A DNA stretch of 64,000 nt from contig NZ_CP076135.1 in the NCBI RefSeq assembly GCF_018736105.1, positions 4,028,001-4,092,000 on the forward strand. The letters run 5' to 3'. A program made the translations under genes and the position numbers. The DNA is from Bradyrhizobium sediminis (GTDB lineage Bacteria > Pseudomonadota > Alphaproteobacteria > Rhizobiales > Xanthobacteraceae). This document shows positions 53,396 through 63,101 of this stretch, one piece after another (the stretch's first letter is position 1; every line of letters begins with the position of its first letter). A model generated the notes under the pieces. That model had not been told where the DNA came from. It saw nothing but the letters and a program-made list of their open reading frames with translations, and ran no database searches.

Positions 53396-54273
53396 GACAG
53401 CCTGCCGAACAGGCCTTGCGGCCGGACGGCGAGAACGCCGAGCAGCATCGCGAAGGAAATGGCCGGCGCCCAGGAGGCGCCGAACAGGGTCAGGACGATC
53501 GTTTCGGCGACGCCGAGGATGATAGCGGCGACCAGCGTGCCGCTCATGCTGCCGAGCCCGGCCATGACCACGACGCAGAATGTCCGCCCGATATAGGTGC
53601 GGTCGAGCGTCGGCTCGACGGGCGCAACGATAATGAGCAAGGCGCCGGCGATCCCGAGTACGGCCGTTGCGATGCCGAACGCCCATTGCTTGATCCAGAT
53701 CGGGTTGGCGCCCATCAGCCGCAGCGCCTCCTGGTCCTGCGCGACCGCGCGGATCGCGCGTCCCATGTACGTTCGCGACAGGTACAGCGTCAGCAGGATC
53801 GTCAGCGCCGCGGCGACCCCGAACGCGACCACCAGCCGGAACGGAATCCGCATATCGCCGATCCGCCAGGCCTTGCCGACATAGGTCGCGGTGACCGAGC
53901 GCTGATCGACACCGAATTGCAGAATGATCAGCACTTCGATGATGAAGGCGATGCCGAAGAAGAACGCGATGCCGCGCACGCCGGCGTCGCTGCCGCGTCT
54001 TTCGAATGTTTCGTAGTACAGGCGATAGGCGACGAGACCGAACAGAAAGAAGATCGGCGTGATCAACAGCCCTGCCAGCAGCGGATCGACTCCGTAATGC
54101 TCGTTGAGGAAGAACACCGCGTAGGACGCCAGCACCAGGAAGGCCGGATGCGCGACGTGGGGAACGTCGAGCAGGCCGAACGAGACGGATAATCCAAGAC
54201 TGACCGCGGCATAGAAACAGCCGAGCAGCACCCCGATCACCACCGCGTCGAGCAGCAGTTCAAATGAAAACAC
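53392..54273 (-). CDS. livH: Branched-chain-type ABC transporter permease (LivH)
   Basis: A 293-residue membrane protein with LivH features: an N-terminal FYAAVSLGLSVSFGLLDVPHVAHPAFLVLA (read in parts) and a C-terminal GMGSMSGTLVAAIILGVAET-like loop (here VMAGLGSMSGTLVAAI). It forms the channel with LivM. The binding-protein gene is 137 bp upstream. Confidence 0.9.
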   Translation of the reverse strand: MFSFELLLDAVVIGVLLGCFYAAVSLGLSVSFGLLDVPHVAHPAFLVLASYAVFFLNEHYGVDPLLAGLLITPIFFLFGLVAYRLYYETFERRGSDAGVRGIAFFFGIAFIIEVLIILQFGVDQRSVTATYVGKAWRIGDMRIPFRLVVAFGVAAALTILLTLYLSRTYMGRAIRAVAQDQEALRLMGANPIWIKQWAFGIATAVLGIAGALLIIVAPVEPTLDRTYIGRTFCVVVMAGLGSMSGTLVAAIILGVAETIVLTLFGASWAPAISFAMLLGVLAVRPQGLFGRLS

Positions 54274-54410
54274 GTAAGGTCCCCCTTGACCCGCCGTTAA
54301 GCCGCCGCTGCCCCGGTTTGCGCACGCCGTCTATCCCATCCCAGTTGTCTAAGACGCAGGTGCGCTGCCCCCTGGCAGCGCACCATGGCTCTGAAAGAAA
54401 GCCGCGAGAT

Positions 54411-55655
54411 TTACTTCCGGGCAGCCTCGAAGGGACTGATGAGATCGCCCGATTTCAGTTTTTCCGGAAACAGGATGACCTGCTTGCCCGGGCTGCGGAA
54501 CTGCTCGATGTTCTTGTCCGCGATGCCGCGGAACTGGGCCTGCACGACCCCGCTTTCCTTCCACTCGCCGTCCGCCGCGAACGTGATCGACCCGACAATG
54601 GTCTTGTGAGTGTTCTCGCGCAGATATTTCGCCAGCGCCTTCTGGTCGAGTGATCCCACGGCCTTGATGGCCTGCTCGATCATCTGACCGTTGGCGTAGC
54701 CGTAGGGCGCGAGGTAGTAGCCCAGCGGATCGACCTTGGCTTCCACGGCGCGTTTCGTATAGGTCTCGAAGAACGCCTTCGTGCCCTCGTTGTACATTTT
54801 CGGTTCCGGCAGCCATGTGTTGTAGTTGACGACGCCATTGAGCAGCGAACCGAGATTTTCCATGACCGCGCCGAATTGCAGGCCGACCATGCCGCCGCCG
54901 AACAGTTTGACGCTGTCGCCGATCCCGATCTCGTTCACGCCGCGCAGGATTCCAGCCGAATCCGGCGGGTAGGACGCGACATAGACGATGTCGGGCTTGG
55001 CGGCCTTGAGCGCGCGGAGAATGCCGGAGAATTCCACGGTGCTCGGTGGATAGGCCTGATCGAACACGATTTTCATGCCGAGCCTGGTCGCGACCTCCCT
55101 GGCGGTCTTGGCCAGATTCTGGGCGAATTCCTGGTCTGCCGCGAGCAGTGCAATGGTCTTGCCGCCGGCCTTCTGGCCGAGATCGAGGAAGGAAGATGCC
55201 CAGCTGTCGGCCGGTCCCCACGGCGCATTGTTGAACCACATGTCGTGGCCGACCTTGCTGTTCACCTGGAACGAGAAGTTGCCCATCAGCAGCATGCCGC
55301 GCTGCTTGACCAGCGGCATCAGCGGCGCCGTCGGCACCGTCGCGTAGGGGGCGAACAGGATATCGACCTTGTCGACGTCCAGCAGCTTCGAGTAGATCGC
55401 AGGCGTCTCCGAAGCGCTCGATTTGTCGTCATAGACGACGAGTTCGACCTTGCGGCCGAGCAGGCCGCCTTTGGCGTTGACGTCATCCCGCCAGACCTCG
55501 ATGCCGAGCAGCGAGGCCTTGCCGCCGCCGGCTAGGCCGCCGGTTTGCGCCATGCTCATGCCTATCTTGATCGGCGGCTGCTGTGCGACTGCGCCCGAGG
55601 TCAACCCAAGCATGGCAACCGCGACTGTTCCGCCGAGAAGTGTCCTGCGTTTCAT
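54411..55655 (-). CDS. ABC transporter substrate-binding protein (LivK/amide-binding type)
   Basis: A 414-residue periplasmic receptor. The signal peptide is MKRRTLLGGTVAVAMLGLTS with a twin-Arg-like start. The type I periplasmic-binding fold begins IKIGMSMAQTGGLAGGGKAS. It recruits the ligand for the Liv-type channel. With a molybdenum hydroxylase operon directly upstream, the ligand is probably the aromatic or N-heterocyclic substrate of that enzyme rather than an amino acid. Confidence 0.9.
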   Translation of the reverse strand: MKRRTLLGGTVAVAMLGLTSGAVAQQPPIKIGMSMAQTGGLAGGGKASLLGIEVWRDDVNAKGGLLGRKVELVVYDDKSSASETPAIYSKLLDVDKVDILFAPYATVPTAPLMPLVKQRGMLLMGNFSFQVNSKVGHDMWFNNAPWGPADSWASSFLDLGQKAGGKTIALLAADQEFAQNLAKTAREVATRLGMKIVFDQAYPPSTVEFSGILRALKAAKPDIVYVASYPPDSAGILRGVNEIGIGDSVKLFGGGMVGLQFGAVMENLGSLLNGVVNYNTWLPEPKMYNEGTKAFFETYTKRAVEAKVDPLGYYLAPYGYANGQMIEQAIKAVGSLDQKALAKYLRENTHKTIVGSITFAADGEWKESGVVQAQFRGIADKNIEQFRSPGKQVILFPEKLKSGDLISPFEAARK

Positions 55656-55869
55656 TTGATTCTCCCCATTTGTCTCTTGTTTTGGTGGTATATTGGATGA
55701 ACACAGCGGACATCACAATGAAAAAGGATCATGTCCGCTTTTGACCCGAAGTGGACAAGCGCCCGCCGGGTCATTTGAATTGGGCGACCGCGAGCTGGCC
55801 CGCGCGCTTCCTCCTCTGCGTTTCATATTGTTGGCTGCACCATATGCGGGTTTCCCGGCTCGTCTTCGT

Positions 55870-58263
55870 TCAAATCCGTCCCAACGCGGTCAGGATCACC
55901 TGCGGCGTCAAGGGAATCTCGGTGATCACGGCGCCGAGCGGCCTGAGCGCATCGTTCACTGCATTCGCTACCGCCGCGGCAGCTCCCGCCGTACCGGCCT
56001 CCCCTGCGCCCTTTGCACCCAACTCCGTCTCCGAGGTCGGCGACACCACGTGGCCGACATCGATGTCGGGCATCTCGCCGGACATCGGAACCAGGTAATC
56101 GGCCATGTTGGCGTTGGTCAGCTGACCGCGTTCATCGTAGACGCACTTCTCGAACAGCGCAGCACCTAGGCCTTGCACCACGCCACCCCGAATCTGTTCG
56201 TCGACCAGCTGCGGGTTGATGAGGGTGCCGCAATCCTCGACCACCCAATGGCGGAGCAGCTTGACGAAACCGGTGTCGGTGTCGACTTCCAGCCAGGAGG
56301 CCTGAACCCCGTTGGTGAAGGCAAATGGATATTCGCGCGGCACGAAGTGGCGCGTCGCCATCAGCTCGGGCTGAGTGCCCGGCGGCAGCGTATCGGGACG
56401 GAAATAGACGATCCGTGCGAGCTCGCGCAGCTCCATGCGCGGCGCGCCGTCGCTGCCGTTCACGATCGCGCTGCCGGCGATGTCGAGCTCGGCTGGCGAA
56501 GATTGCAGGATGGCGGCAGCGACATCCAGGATGTTCCTGCGCAAGATCTTCGCTGCCTGAAGCGCGGCCTCGCCGCCGATGCCGGCGCCGCGCGATGCCC
56601 AGGTGCCGCCGCCATAGGGCGTGTTGTCGGTATCGCCCAGAATGACGCGAACCCGCTCCATCGAGACGCCGAGCACGCTGCCGACGATCTGGGCGGTGAG
56701 GGATTCCGAGCCCTGCCCCTGTTCGGTAATGCTGGTCTGGCATATCACCGACCCCTGGGCGTCCAGCCGCACCGCTACGCCGTCCTGCGACGAGATGCGA
56801 GCGCCGCCAACACCGTAGAACGCCGCGCTGGGATTGGTGACTTCGATGAAACTGGCGATGCCGATGCCGCGATGAACCTTCTTGGCCCGCAATGCCGCCT
56901 GCTCGGCACGCAGCGCGTCATAATCCATCATCGCCATCAGCTTGTTCATGGCGGCGTGATGTGACAGCAGTTCGAACCTCAGACCCGAGGGCGAAGTGCA
57001 GGGATAGCCGTCATCGGCAATGAGATTGCGGCGGCGGATCTCGACCGGATCCATCGCGATCTTCGCCGCCGCGAGATCGACCAGGCCTTCCGTCACCGAG
57101 CAGGCGATCGGATGGCCGACCGCGCGATACTGGCACATGACATTCTTGTTCTGGAACACGACGCGGGCGCGGGCGCGATAATTCTTCATCACATAGGGGC
57201 CGCCGACGAGATTGACGACCTGATTGGCCTCGATGGCGCTGGTGCGCGGATACATCGAATAGGGCCCGATGCCGGTGAGATCGTCGATCTCGAACGCCGT
57301 GATGGTCCCGTCGCGTTTGACGCCGATCCGTCCCTTGCAGCGATGGTCGCGGGCGTGAATATCGGTATTGAAGCTTTCGACCCGGTCTGCCACGAACTTG
57401 ACCGGACGGCGCAACAGCTTCGACAGCGCATAGGTGGCCATTTCGTCGGCGTAGATATGGACCTTGATGCCGAAGGAACCGCCGACGTCCTTGCAGACCA
57501 CGCGGACCTGCTGCTCCTGCAGTCCAAGGTGCAGCGCCGCAATATTCTGCACCATGTGCGGCGCCTGCGTGCCCTGGTAGATCGTCAGCCGCTCCTCGGC
57601 GACGTTCCAGTCGGCCACGACCGAACGCGGCTCCAGTGTCACGCCGGTATGCCGTCCAAAGATGAAATCGGCTTCCACCACCTCGTCGGAGCCGGCGAAC
57701 GCCGCATCGACCTCGCCGGCGTCATGGTTGCGCTCGAAGGCGAGGTTGTCGCCCAACGCGGAATGAATCACCGGGGTTGCCGGATCGAGCGCGGTGCGCA
57801 TGTCCGTCACCGCCTCCAGTTCCTCGTATTCGACCCTGACGACCTCCGCGGCGTCTTCTGCCACGGCGCGGCTGGTCGCCACGATGGCGGCAACGGCTTC
57901 GCCCTGCCAGCATACGCGATCGATGGCGATAGCGTGCTGGGGAGCGGACTTGAGACCCTTCAGATGCGAGAGCACGCCTACCCACGGCGTGATGACATCA
58001 GCAAGCTCCTTACCCGTCACCACGGCGATGACGCCGGGCACGCGCCGGGCTGCGGCGGCATCAATACCGATGATCTTCGCATGGGCATGAGGCGAACGCA
58101 GGAACACCACCTGCCCCATGCGCGGCAGCTCCATGTCGCTCACATAGAGCCCACGCCCCTGCATCAACCGCTCGAGGTTCGGCCGCGGCACCGTCTTGCC
58201 GATATAGGAATTCGGCCGGTCGAGCTCGGAGAGAATCTCGGGATTTGCCGACGTGATCGTCAT
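55870..58263 (-). CDS. Molybdopterin-binding large subunit, xanthine dehydrogenase/CoxL family
   Basis: A 797-residue subunit carrying the molybdenum cofactor. It shows PHAHAKIIGIDAAAARRVPG, KDVGGSFGIKVHIYADEM and QGQGSESLTAQIVG. The catalytic Glu lies in GAKGAGEAGTAGA. The active-site loop reads CQYRAVGHPIA rather than AYXCSFR, so this is not a form I CO dehydrogenase. It hydroxylates a ring carbon next to nitrogen, or an aldehyde. The ATG at 58263 overlaps the small-subunit stop (ATGA). Confidence 0.9.
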   Translation of the reverse strand: MTITSANPEILSELDRPNSYIGKTVPRPNLERLMQGRGLYVSDMELPRMGQVVFLRSPHAHAKIIGIDAAAARRVPGVIAVVTGKELADVITPWVGVLSHLKGLKSAPQHAIAIDRVCWQGEAVAAIVATSRAVAEDAAEVVRVEYEELEAVTDMRTALDPATPVIHSALGDNLAFERNHDAGEVDAAFAGSDEVVEADFIFGRHTGVTLEPRSVVADWNVAEERLTIYQGTQAPHMVQNIAALHLGLQEQQVRVVCKDVGGSFGIKVHIYADEMATYALSKLLRRPVKFVADRVESFNTDIHARDHRCKGRIGVKRDGTITAFEIDDLTGIGPYSMYPRTSAIEANQVVNLVGGPYVMKNYRARARVVFQNKNVMCQYRAVGHPIACSVTEGLVDLAAAKIAMDPVEIRRRNLIADDGYPCTSPSGLRFELLSHHAAMNKLMAMMDYDALRAEQAALRAKKVHRGIGIASFIEVTNPSAAFYGVGGARISSQDGVAVRLDAQGSVICQTSITEQGQGSESLTAQIVGSVLGVSMERVRVILGDTDNTPYGGGTWASRGAGIGGEAALQAAKILRRNILDVAAAILQSSPAELDIAGSAIVNGSDGAPRMELRELARIVYFRPDTLPPGTQPELMATRHFVPREYPFAFTNGVQASWLEVDTDTGFVKLLRHWVVEDCGTLINPQLVDEQIRGGVVQGLGAALFEKCVYDERGQLTNANMADYLVPMSGEMPDIDVGHVVSPTSETELGAKGAGEAGTAGAAAAVANAVNDALRPLGAVITEIPLTPQVILTALGRI

Positions 58264-58745
58264 ACCCTGCGTCCTCCACGCGCCCGCGCCGTGGTCTCGA
58301 CCGCATCGATAATGGCCTGGTAGCCGGTACAGCGGCAGTAATTGCCGGAAAGATGCTCGCGGATCCGGTCGCGGTCCGGCCTGGCCTCCTGCTTCAGCAA
58401 ATCCTGCGCCGCCATCAGCATGCCCGGGGTGCAAAACCCGCACTGCAGCGCGTTGCGATCGCGAAAGGCGGCCTGCAGGTCGGCGACTTCGCCGCTGTCG
58501 GACAATCCTTCGATGGTCTGGACCGCGGCGCCGTGTGCTTGCACCGCCAGCATCAGGCAGGACCGAACGATCTCGCCGTTCACCCGCACTGTACAGGCGC
58601 CGCAAACCCCATGCTCGCAGCCGACATGTGTCCCCGTCAGTTGCAGCTGCTCTCGGAGAAAATCCGCCAGATTGAGGCGCGGCAGGACCAGCGCATCGAC
58701 GCGCTCGCCGTTGACATCGAGCGAGATCGATACGGGAGCGGTCAC
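58260..58745 (-). CDS. 2Fe-2S small subunit of the molybdenum hydroxylase
   Basis: A 161-residue electron-transfer subunit. The plant-type cluster is C-X4-C-X2-C (GCEHGVCGACTV) with a fourth Cys (SCLM). The second cluster is CGFCTPGM and CRCTGY. It passes electrons from the molybdenum site to FAD. The GTG at 58745 overlaps the medium-subunit stop. Confidence 0.92.
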   Translation of the reverse strand: MTAPVSISLDVNGERVDALVLPRLNLADFLREQLQLTGTHVGCEHGVCGACTVRVNGEIVRSCLMLAVQAHGAAVQTIEGLSDSGEVADLQAAFRDRNALQCGFCTPGMLMAAQDLLKQEARPDRDRIREHLSGNYCRCTGYQAIIDAVETTARARGGRRV

Positions 58746-59623
58746 GCAGATCCCCCGGCGCCCAGATCGCTGCGGCCAAGCAGCGTGCCGACGCATCGCG
58801 TCAGCAACACTCCTGCGAGATGTCGCCGCATGGAGGCGGATGCCTGCAGGTCAGACTGGGGATCGAGTTCCTGGCTGAGGGCTGCCAGAGCCGCCGACAA
58901 TACCGCGGGCGTGATAGCTATGTTGACCAGCTTGGTCGCGGCCTTGGCCAACACCGGCCGGTTGCCGACGGCAAAAAAGGCAAGCCGGAGATCGGCGAAG
59001 AGATCGCCCTCCACGACCGCCTGCGCCGCAAGGCCGGCGATGGCGTAGTCGCCATGCCGCCGCGCGAATTCGCAGAAGAAATGCGCAGACTTTCTTCGCG
59101 CCGCCGGCAGCTCAACGGCAACCAACAGTTCCTGCGCCGACAGCGCCGTCTCATAGATGCCCGTGAAAAAATCCGTCGCCACCACGCGCCGCTCGCCGGT
59201 CTTGCCGCGGATGATAATCGTCGCATTCAACGCTACCATGCAGGCCGGCAGTTCCGACGCGGGATCGGCATGGGCGAGGCTGCCGCCGATGGTGCCGCGG
59301 TTGCGGATTGCGGGATGCGCAACATGCGCAATCGCTTCGGTCAACAGCGGCGCGTGCGCGGCAATTTCCGGCGATCTCTGGAGCTCGACATGGCGGGTCA
59401 ACGCGCCGATCCTGACCGTATCGCCGGTCACGGAAATACCGCGCAGTTCGGCGACCTCGCCGATATCGACGACAAGTTCGGGCGAGATCAGGCGCAAATT
59501 CATCGCGGGCATCAGGCTCTGGCCGCCCGACAGCACCTTCGCCCTGTCCCCATGCGCTTGGAGCAAATCCAGCGCGTTCACGACGCTGGTTGCGCGTGCG
59601 TAAGCGAAAGCCGCAGCTTTCAT
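58742..59623 (-). CDS. FAD-binding medium subunit of the molybdenum hydroxylase
   Basis: A 293-residue CoxM-type flavoprotein. FAD-binding motifs are AKVLSGGQSLMPAMNLRL and IRNRGTIGGSLAHADPASELP. It is the first gene of the three-gene operon (medium, small, large), whose promoter lies in the 185-bp divergent region shared with the LLM gene. Confidence 0.9.
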   Translation of the reverse strand: MKAAAFAYARATSVVNALDLLQAHGDRAKVLSGGQSLMPAMNLRLISPELVVDIGEVAELRGISVTGDTVRIGALTRHVELQRSPEIAAHAPLLTEAIAHVAHPAIRNRGTIGGSLAHADPASELPACMVALNATIIIRGKTGERRVVATDFFTGIYETALSAQELLVAVELPAARRKSAHFFCEFARRHGDYAIAGLAAQAVVEGDLFADLRLAFFAVGNRPVLAKAATKLVNIAITPAVLSAALAALSQELDPQSDLQASASMRRHLAGVLLTRCVGTLLGRSDLGAGGSA

Positions 59624-59808
59624 CTGGCGAGACCTCCCCCGGGGGCCGTTTGGCGCATTTTCTTTGGATTAGACGGCGGCGACCTCTAAAGGTCAAGTTT
59701 GTTTATCGAGCGATTATTTCTGATGACTCGACTTTCGGACTTGTCATAATGGCCTCAACGACAGACGACCCGGCTCGCGTCAAGCCCGGAAACCAGGGAG
59801 GAGAGGCA

Positions 59809-60915
59809 ATGAATCTGGGATTCTTCACGATGCCGATCCATCCTCTCGGCAAGGACTGGCGGCTGTCCCTGCAGGAAGACCGCGAAGCCTTCCTGCTCGC
59901 CGACGAACTGGGGTTCACCGAAGCCTATGTCGGCGAACACATCACCGACCAGGCCGAGAACATTACTTCCTGCATCGCGTTCATTGCCTGGATTGCGGCC
60001 GCGACCAAGAAGATCAGGCTCGGCACCGGCACGATCAACATGCCGAACACCCATCCCGGCACCGTCGCCGCCACCATGGCGATGCTCGACCACATGCTCG
60101 ACGGCCGGCTGATCTTCGGCATCAGCCCCGGCGGCCTGTTGTCGGATGCGGAATTGTTCGGCAATCTGGACGCCGATCGCAACGCGATGTTCCTTGAATC
60201 GATCAATCAGGTGCTGGAGATCTGGGTCGGCGAAGCGCCTTACGATCTCCAGGGAAGATACTGGAACATCACGACGCAGAAGACCCTGATCAGGGACATC
60301 GGCCAGGGAATCATCGCCCGCCCCCTGCAGCGGCCGCATCCGCCCATCGTCGTGACCGCCGTCGCGCCGTTCTCGAAGGGCGTCACCGAGGCCGCCGCGC
60401 GAGGCTGGGATCCGATCTCGGCCAACTTCCTGATGCCGGCCTGGGTAAAGAGCCACTGGCCGAAATACGCCGAGGGCTGCGAACGCGGCGGCCGCGCCGC
60501 TGATCCTGCAAACTGGCGCGTCGCAAAAAGCGTCTTTGTCGCCAAGGATGCGGCCACCGCCAAGGCCTATGCGACCGATCCGGATGGGCCCTACGTCTAT
60601 TATTACCGTTCGCTGTTCACCAAACTGAAGAAGAACGGCCGCATCGAGCTGTTCAAGACTCGCCGTGACCAGCCCGACGATGAGGTGACGCTGGAGACGA
60701 TCTGCGACAGGCTGATCATTCATGGAACGCCTGATAGCGTCGCGGATCAACTGCTGGCTTTCCAGGACGAGGTCGGCCAATTCGGCACGCTGCTCTATGC
60801 CGGCAAGGATTGGATGGATCGCGAGCTTGGACGCCGATCCATGATCCTGATGGCCGAGAAGGTGATGCCGCGCATCAATGCCGGCACGGCGAGCCGATCC
60901 AAGGCCGCGGAATAA
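59809..60915 (+). CDS. LLM-class flavin-dependent monooxygenase
   Basis: A 368-residue bacterial-luciferase-fold (TIM-barrel) enzyme: MNLGFFTMPIHPLGKDWRLS, GFTEAYVGEH, RLGTGTINMPNTHPGTVAA, GRLIFGISPGG. Such enzymes use FMNH2 and O2 for ring or C-S/C-N bond oxidation (RutA, limonene monooxygenase, luciferase). The flavin reductase at 62.5-63.1 kb may supply FMNH2. The ATG at 59809 has a strong AGGGAGGAGAGG site and is preferred to earlier codons. It is divergent from the molybdenum hydroxylase operon. Confidence 0.88.
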   Translation: MNLGFFTMPIHPLGKDWRLSLQEDREAFLLADELGFTEAYVGEHITDQAENITSCIAFIAWIAAATKKIRLGTGTINMPNTHPGTVAATMAMLDHMLDGRLIFGISPGGLLSDAELFGNLDADRNAMFLESINQVLEIWVGEAPYDLQGRYWNITTQKTLIRDIGQGIIARPLQRPHPPIVVTAVAPFSKGVTEAAARGWDPISANFLMPAWVKSHWPKYAEGCERGGRAADPANWRVAKSVFVAKDAATAKAYATDPDGPYVYYYRSLFTKLKKNGRIELFKTRRDQPDDEVTLETICDRLIIHGTPDSVADQLLAFQDEVGQFGTLLYAGKDWMDRELGRRSMILMAEKVMPRINAGTASRSKAAE

Positions 60916-60938
60916 TCCGCAATTGAGGAGGGCGCGCC

Positions 60939-61814
60939 GTGGCCTGGACCGATCGCATCCCCTATCAGGCGCAAGTCGACCGGCCGAAACTCCGGCTGCC
61001 TGATGGCAAGAGGCTCGCGGTATGGATCATCCTCAACGTCGAGGAGTGGCGGATCGAGAACGCGATGCCGCGAACCGTGCTTAGCCCGCCGATGGGACAG
61101 CCGTTGCTGCCGGATGTGCCGAACTGGTCCTGGCACGAATACGGCATGCGCGCCGGCTTCTGGCGCCAGTTCAAGGCGCTGACGGACCGCCATATTCCGG
61201 TAACGCTGGCGCTGAACGCCAACGTCTGCCGCTCCTACCCCCGCGTCGCATCGGCGGCGCGCGAGGCTGGCTTCGAATTCATGGGCCATGGCTTCGTCCA
61301 GGGCCCGATGCACAAACTGGACGACCAGGCCGATGCGATCAGGCGGGCGATCGAGACGATCGCAAAATTCACCGGCAAGCCGCCGCGATCGTGGGAAAGC
61401 CCGGGCCTGACGGAAACCGAGGAAACCCTCGATCTGCTGCGCCTCAACGGCATCGAATATGTCGCGGACTGGGTGATCGACGATCTCCCGCAGGATATCG
61501 CGACGCCTCATGGCACCATCACGACCATTCCGTATTCGGTCGAGACCAACGACATCGTCATCCACGCGCTACAGCATCTCTCGTCCGGGCAATTTCTGCA
61601 GCGCTGCACCGACCAGTTCGACCGTTTGTATCTCGAGGGCGCCAGCAATGCGCGGGTGATGGCGATCTCGATCCACCCCTACATCACCGGCGTCCCGCAT
61701 CGGATCAAGTATCTCGAAGCGCTGCTCGATTACGTCATCGGCCATGACGGCGTCGCACTGATGACCGCAAGCGAGATCGGCGACTGGTACCGGACTGAAA
61801 TGTCGAAATCCTGA
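60939..61814 (+). CDS. Polysaccharide-deacetylase-fold hydrolase (PuuE-like)
   Basis: A 291-residue protein of the NodB/PuuE fold: NVEEWRIENAMPRTVL, GMRAGFWRQF, EFMGHGF, and IHPYITGVPHRIKYL near the end. PuuE-type members act as allantoinases or cyclic-amide hydrolases rather than on sugars, and no signal peptide is present, so a cytoplasmic ring-amide or formamide substrate is likely. It follows the LLM gene by 23 bp, with a GTG start. Confidence 0.82.
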   Translation: MAWTDRIPYQAQVDRPKLRLPDGKRLAVWIILNVEEWRIENAMPRTVLSPPMGQPLLPDVPNWSWHEYGMRAGFWRQFKALTDRHIPVTLALNANVCRSYPRVASAAREAGFEFMGHGFVQGPMHKLDDQADAIRRAIETIAKFTGKPPRSWESPGLTETEETLDLLRLNGIEYVADWVIDDLPQDIATPHGTITTIPYSVETNDIVIHALQHLSSGQFLQRCTDQFDRLYLEGASNARVMAISIHPYITGVPHRIKYLEALLDYVIGHDGVALMTASEIGDWYRTEMSKS

Positions 61815-61839
61815 TCCGGACCGGACGGGGTCGAAGAGA

Positions 61840-62541
61840 TCATGCCAAGGCCGCTCTTCCGACCGTCTTCTCGGTTGCACACCTGGATCCACCGGCTGAC
61901 GCAAAGAACCGCGCGAAGCCGGTCAGAAAAGCGTCCAGCGCGCCGCTGATCACCTGGCTCTTGTCTTCCAGAACCGGAGACTCGAAGATGTATTTGCGAA
62001 CTCCGTAGTAGAAGATTCCGCTTTGCAGCACCCACGCCATCTCGAGCTCGGAAGAACTCGGCTTGCTCTGCTCCGGAAGCCCCGCTTCATGACGGCATTC
62101 GTTGACAATGCGTGACAGAATCTTGTCCTCCACCACGCCGATGTACCATCGGTTGATGTCGAGCCCCTTCAGGCCCGCGTAGAAATAGATGCGAAGCCAT
62201 TTGCGGGTGAAGATAACGTCGGTGTAGGCGTTGTAGAATTCCTGCAACCGGTCGCGGATCGGCCGGGAGCGATCGGTCAGCAGCTTCTCCCAGCCGGGAT
62301 CGAACGGCTCGAGATAGACGGTGCGATAGACTTCCTTGATCAGGTCGTCCTTGCTTGGAAAGTAGCGGTACAAGAGCGGCTGCGTGACGCCGAGCCGCCG
62401 CGCCAGATCGCGTGTCCCGCCGTCGAATCCCTCCTCCGAGAAAAACTCGGTGGCCTTGGCCACGAACTCCCGGCGGCGGTCGTCCGGCGACAGCCGCTTC
62501 TGCTTGACGCGTGCACGCTTGGGTAACGCTTTCGTGCTCAT
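61840..62541 (-). CDS. TetR-family transcriptional regulator
   Basis: A 233-residue regulator. The N-terminal HTH includes FFSEEGFDGGTRDLARRLGV and QPLLYRYFPSKDDLIKEVY (about residues 30-75). The C-terminal ligand-binding region is helical. The start overlaps the flavin-reductase stop by 4 bp. It most likely senses a pathway metabolite and controls this locus. Confidence 0.9.
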   Translation of the reverse strand: MSTKALPKRARVKQKRLSPDDRRREFVAKATEFFSEEGFDGGTRDLARRLGVTQPLLYRYFPSKDDLIKEVYRTVYLEPFDPGWEKLLTDRSRPIRDRLQEFYNAYTDVIFTRKWLRIYFYAGLKGLDINRWYIGVVEDKILSRIVNECRHEAGLPEQSKPSSSELEMAWVLQSGIFYYGVRKYIFESPVLEDKSQVISGALDAFLTGFARFFASAGGSRCATEKTVGRAALA

Positions 62542-63092
62542 GGCGGGGCGTCGGGCTTGAGAAACCGGCCATAGCTGCCGCGCGCAAACAACAGCGGCTC
62601 TTGCCGGTTGTAGGCATAGGCCTCGACGGCGCCGAGGAAGATCACATGGTCGCCGCCATAGTATCGGTTGGCGGCGCGGCATTGGAAATTCGCAACGCTG
62701 TCGGCGAGAACCGGCGCATTGCCGAGGCCCGGCGTCCATTCGACCCCGGCGAACTTGTCTTCCGAGGACTTGGCGAATTTGTTGGCGAGCGCCTGCTGCG
62801 ATGCGCCGAGAACATTGACCGCGAAATGGCTGGCGTTCTGGAAGATGCTCAGGCCCTGCGAAAACATCCCCAGACTCCACAGCACCAGCGGCGGATTCAG
62901 CGATACCGAGGCGAACGAATTGCAGGTCAGCCCATAAGGCTTTCCGTCGGCGGCGACCGCCGTGATGATGGTGACGCCGGTGGCGTAGGTGCCCAGCGCG
63001 TTGCGAAAGTCCCGGGGATCGATCAACGAGCTGTCGCTGGCCAACTCGTTGGCCGGGTCCCGGTTGATCGGATGCTTGGGCGCGTCGGTCAT
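62538..63092 (-). CDS. Flavin reductase of a two-component monooxygenase (RutF/HpaC-like)
   Basis: A 184-residue flavin reductase-like protein: DPRDFRNALGTYATGVTIIT, GLTCNSFASVSLNPPLVLWS and DHVIFLGAVEAYAY. It reduces FMN or FAD with NAD(P)H for use by the neighbouring monooxygenase(s). It lies 9 bp after the gene at 63.1-64 kb and overlaps the TetR gene. Confidence 0.9.
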   Translation of the reverse strand: MTDAPKHPINRDPANELASDSSLIDPRDFRNALGTYATGVTIITAVAADGKPYGLTCNSFASVSLNPPLVLWSLGMFSQGLSIFQNASHFAVNVLGASQQALANKFAKSSEDKFAGVEWTPGLGNAPVLADSVANFQCRAANRYYGGDHVIFLGAVEAYAYNRQEPLLFARGSYGRFLKPDAPP

Positions 63093-63101
63093 GCGCGGGC
63101 C

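Noticed and set aside
57112..58323. Plus-strand ORF of 403 codons opposite the molybdenum hydroxylase
   Set aside because: No domain and shadow-type composition; the minus-strand large subunit is unmistakable.
55870..59623. Aerobic carbon monoxide dehydrogenase (coxMSL)
   Set aside because: Gene order and subunits match, but the large-subunit active-site loop reads CQYRAVGHPIA and lacks the AYXCSFR motif of form I CO dehydrogenase.
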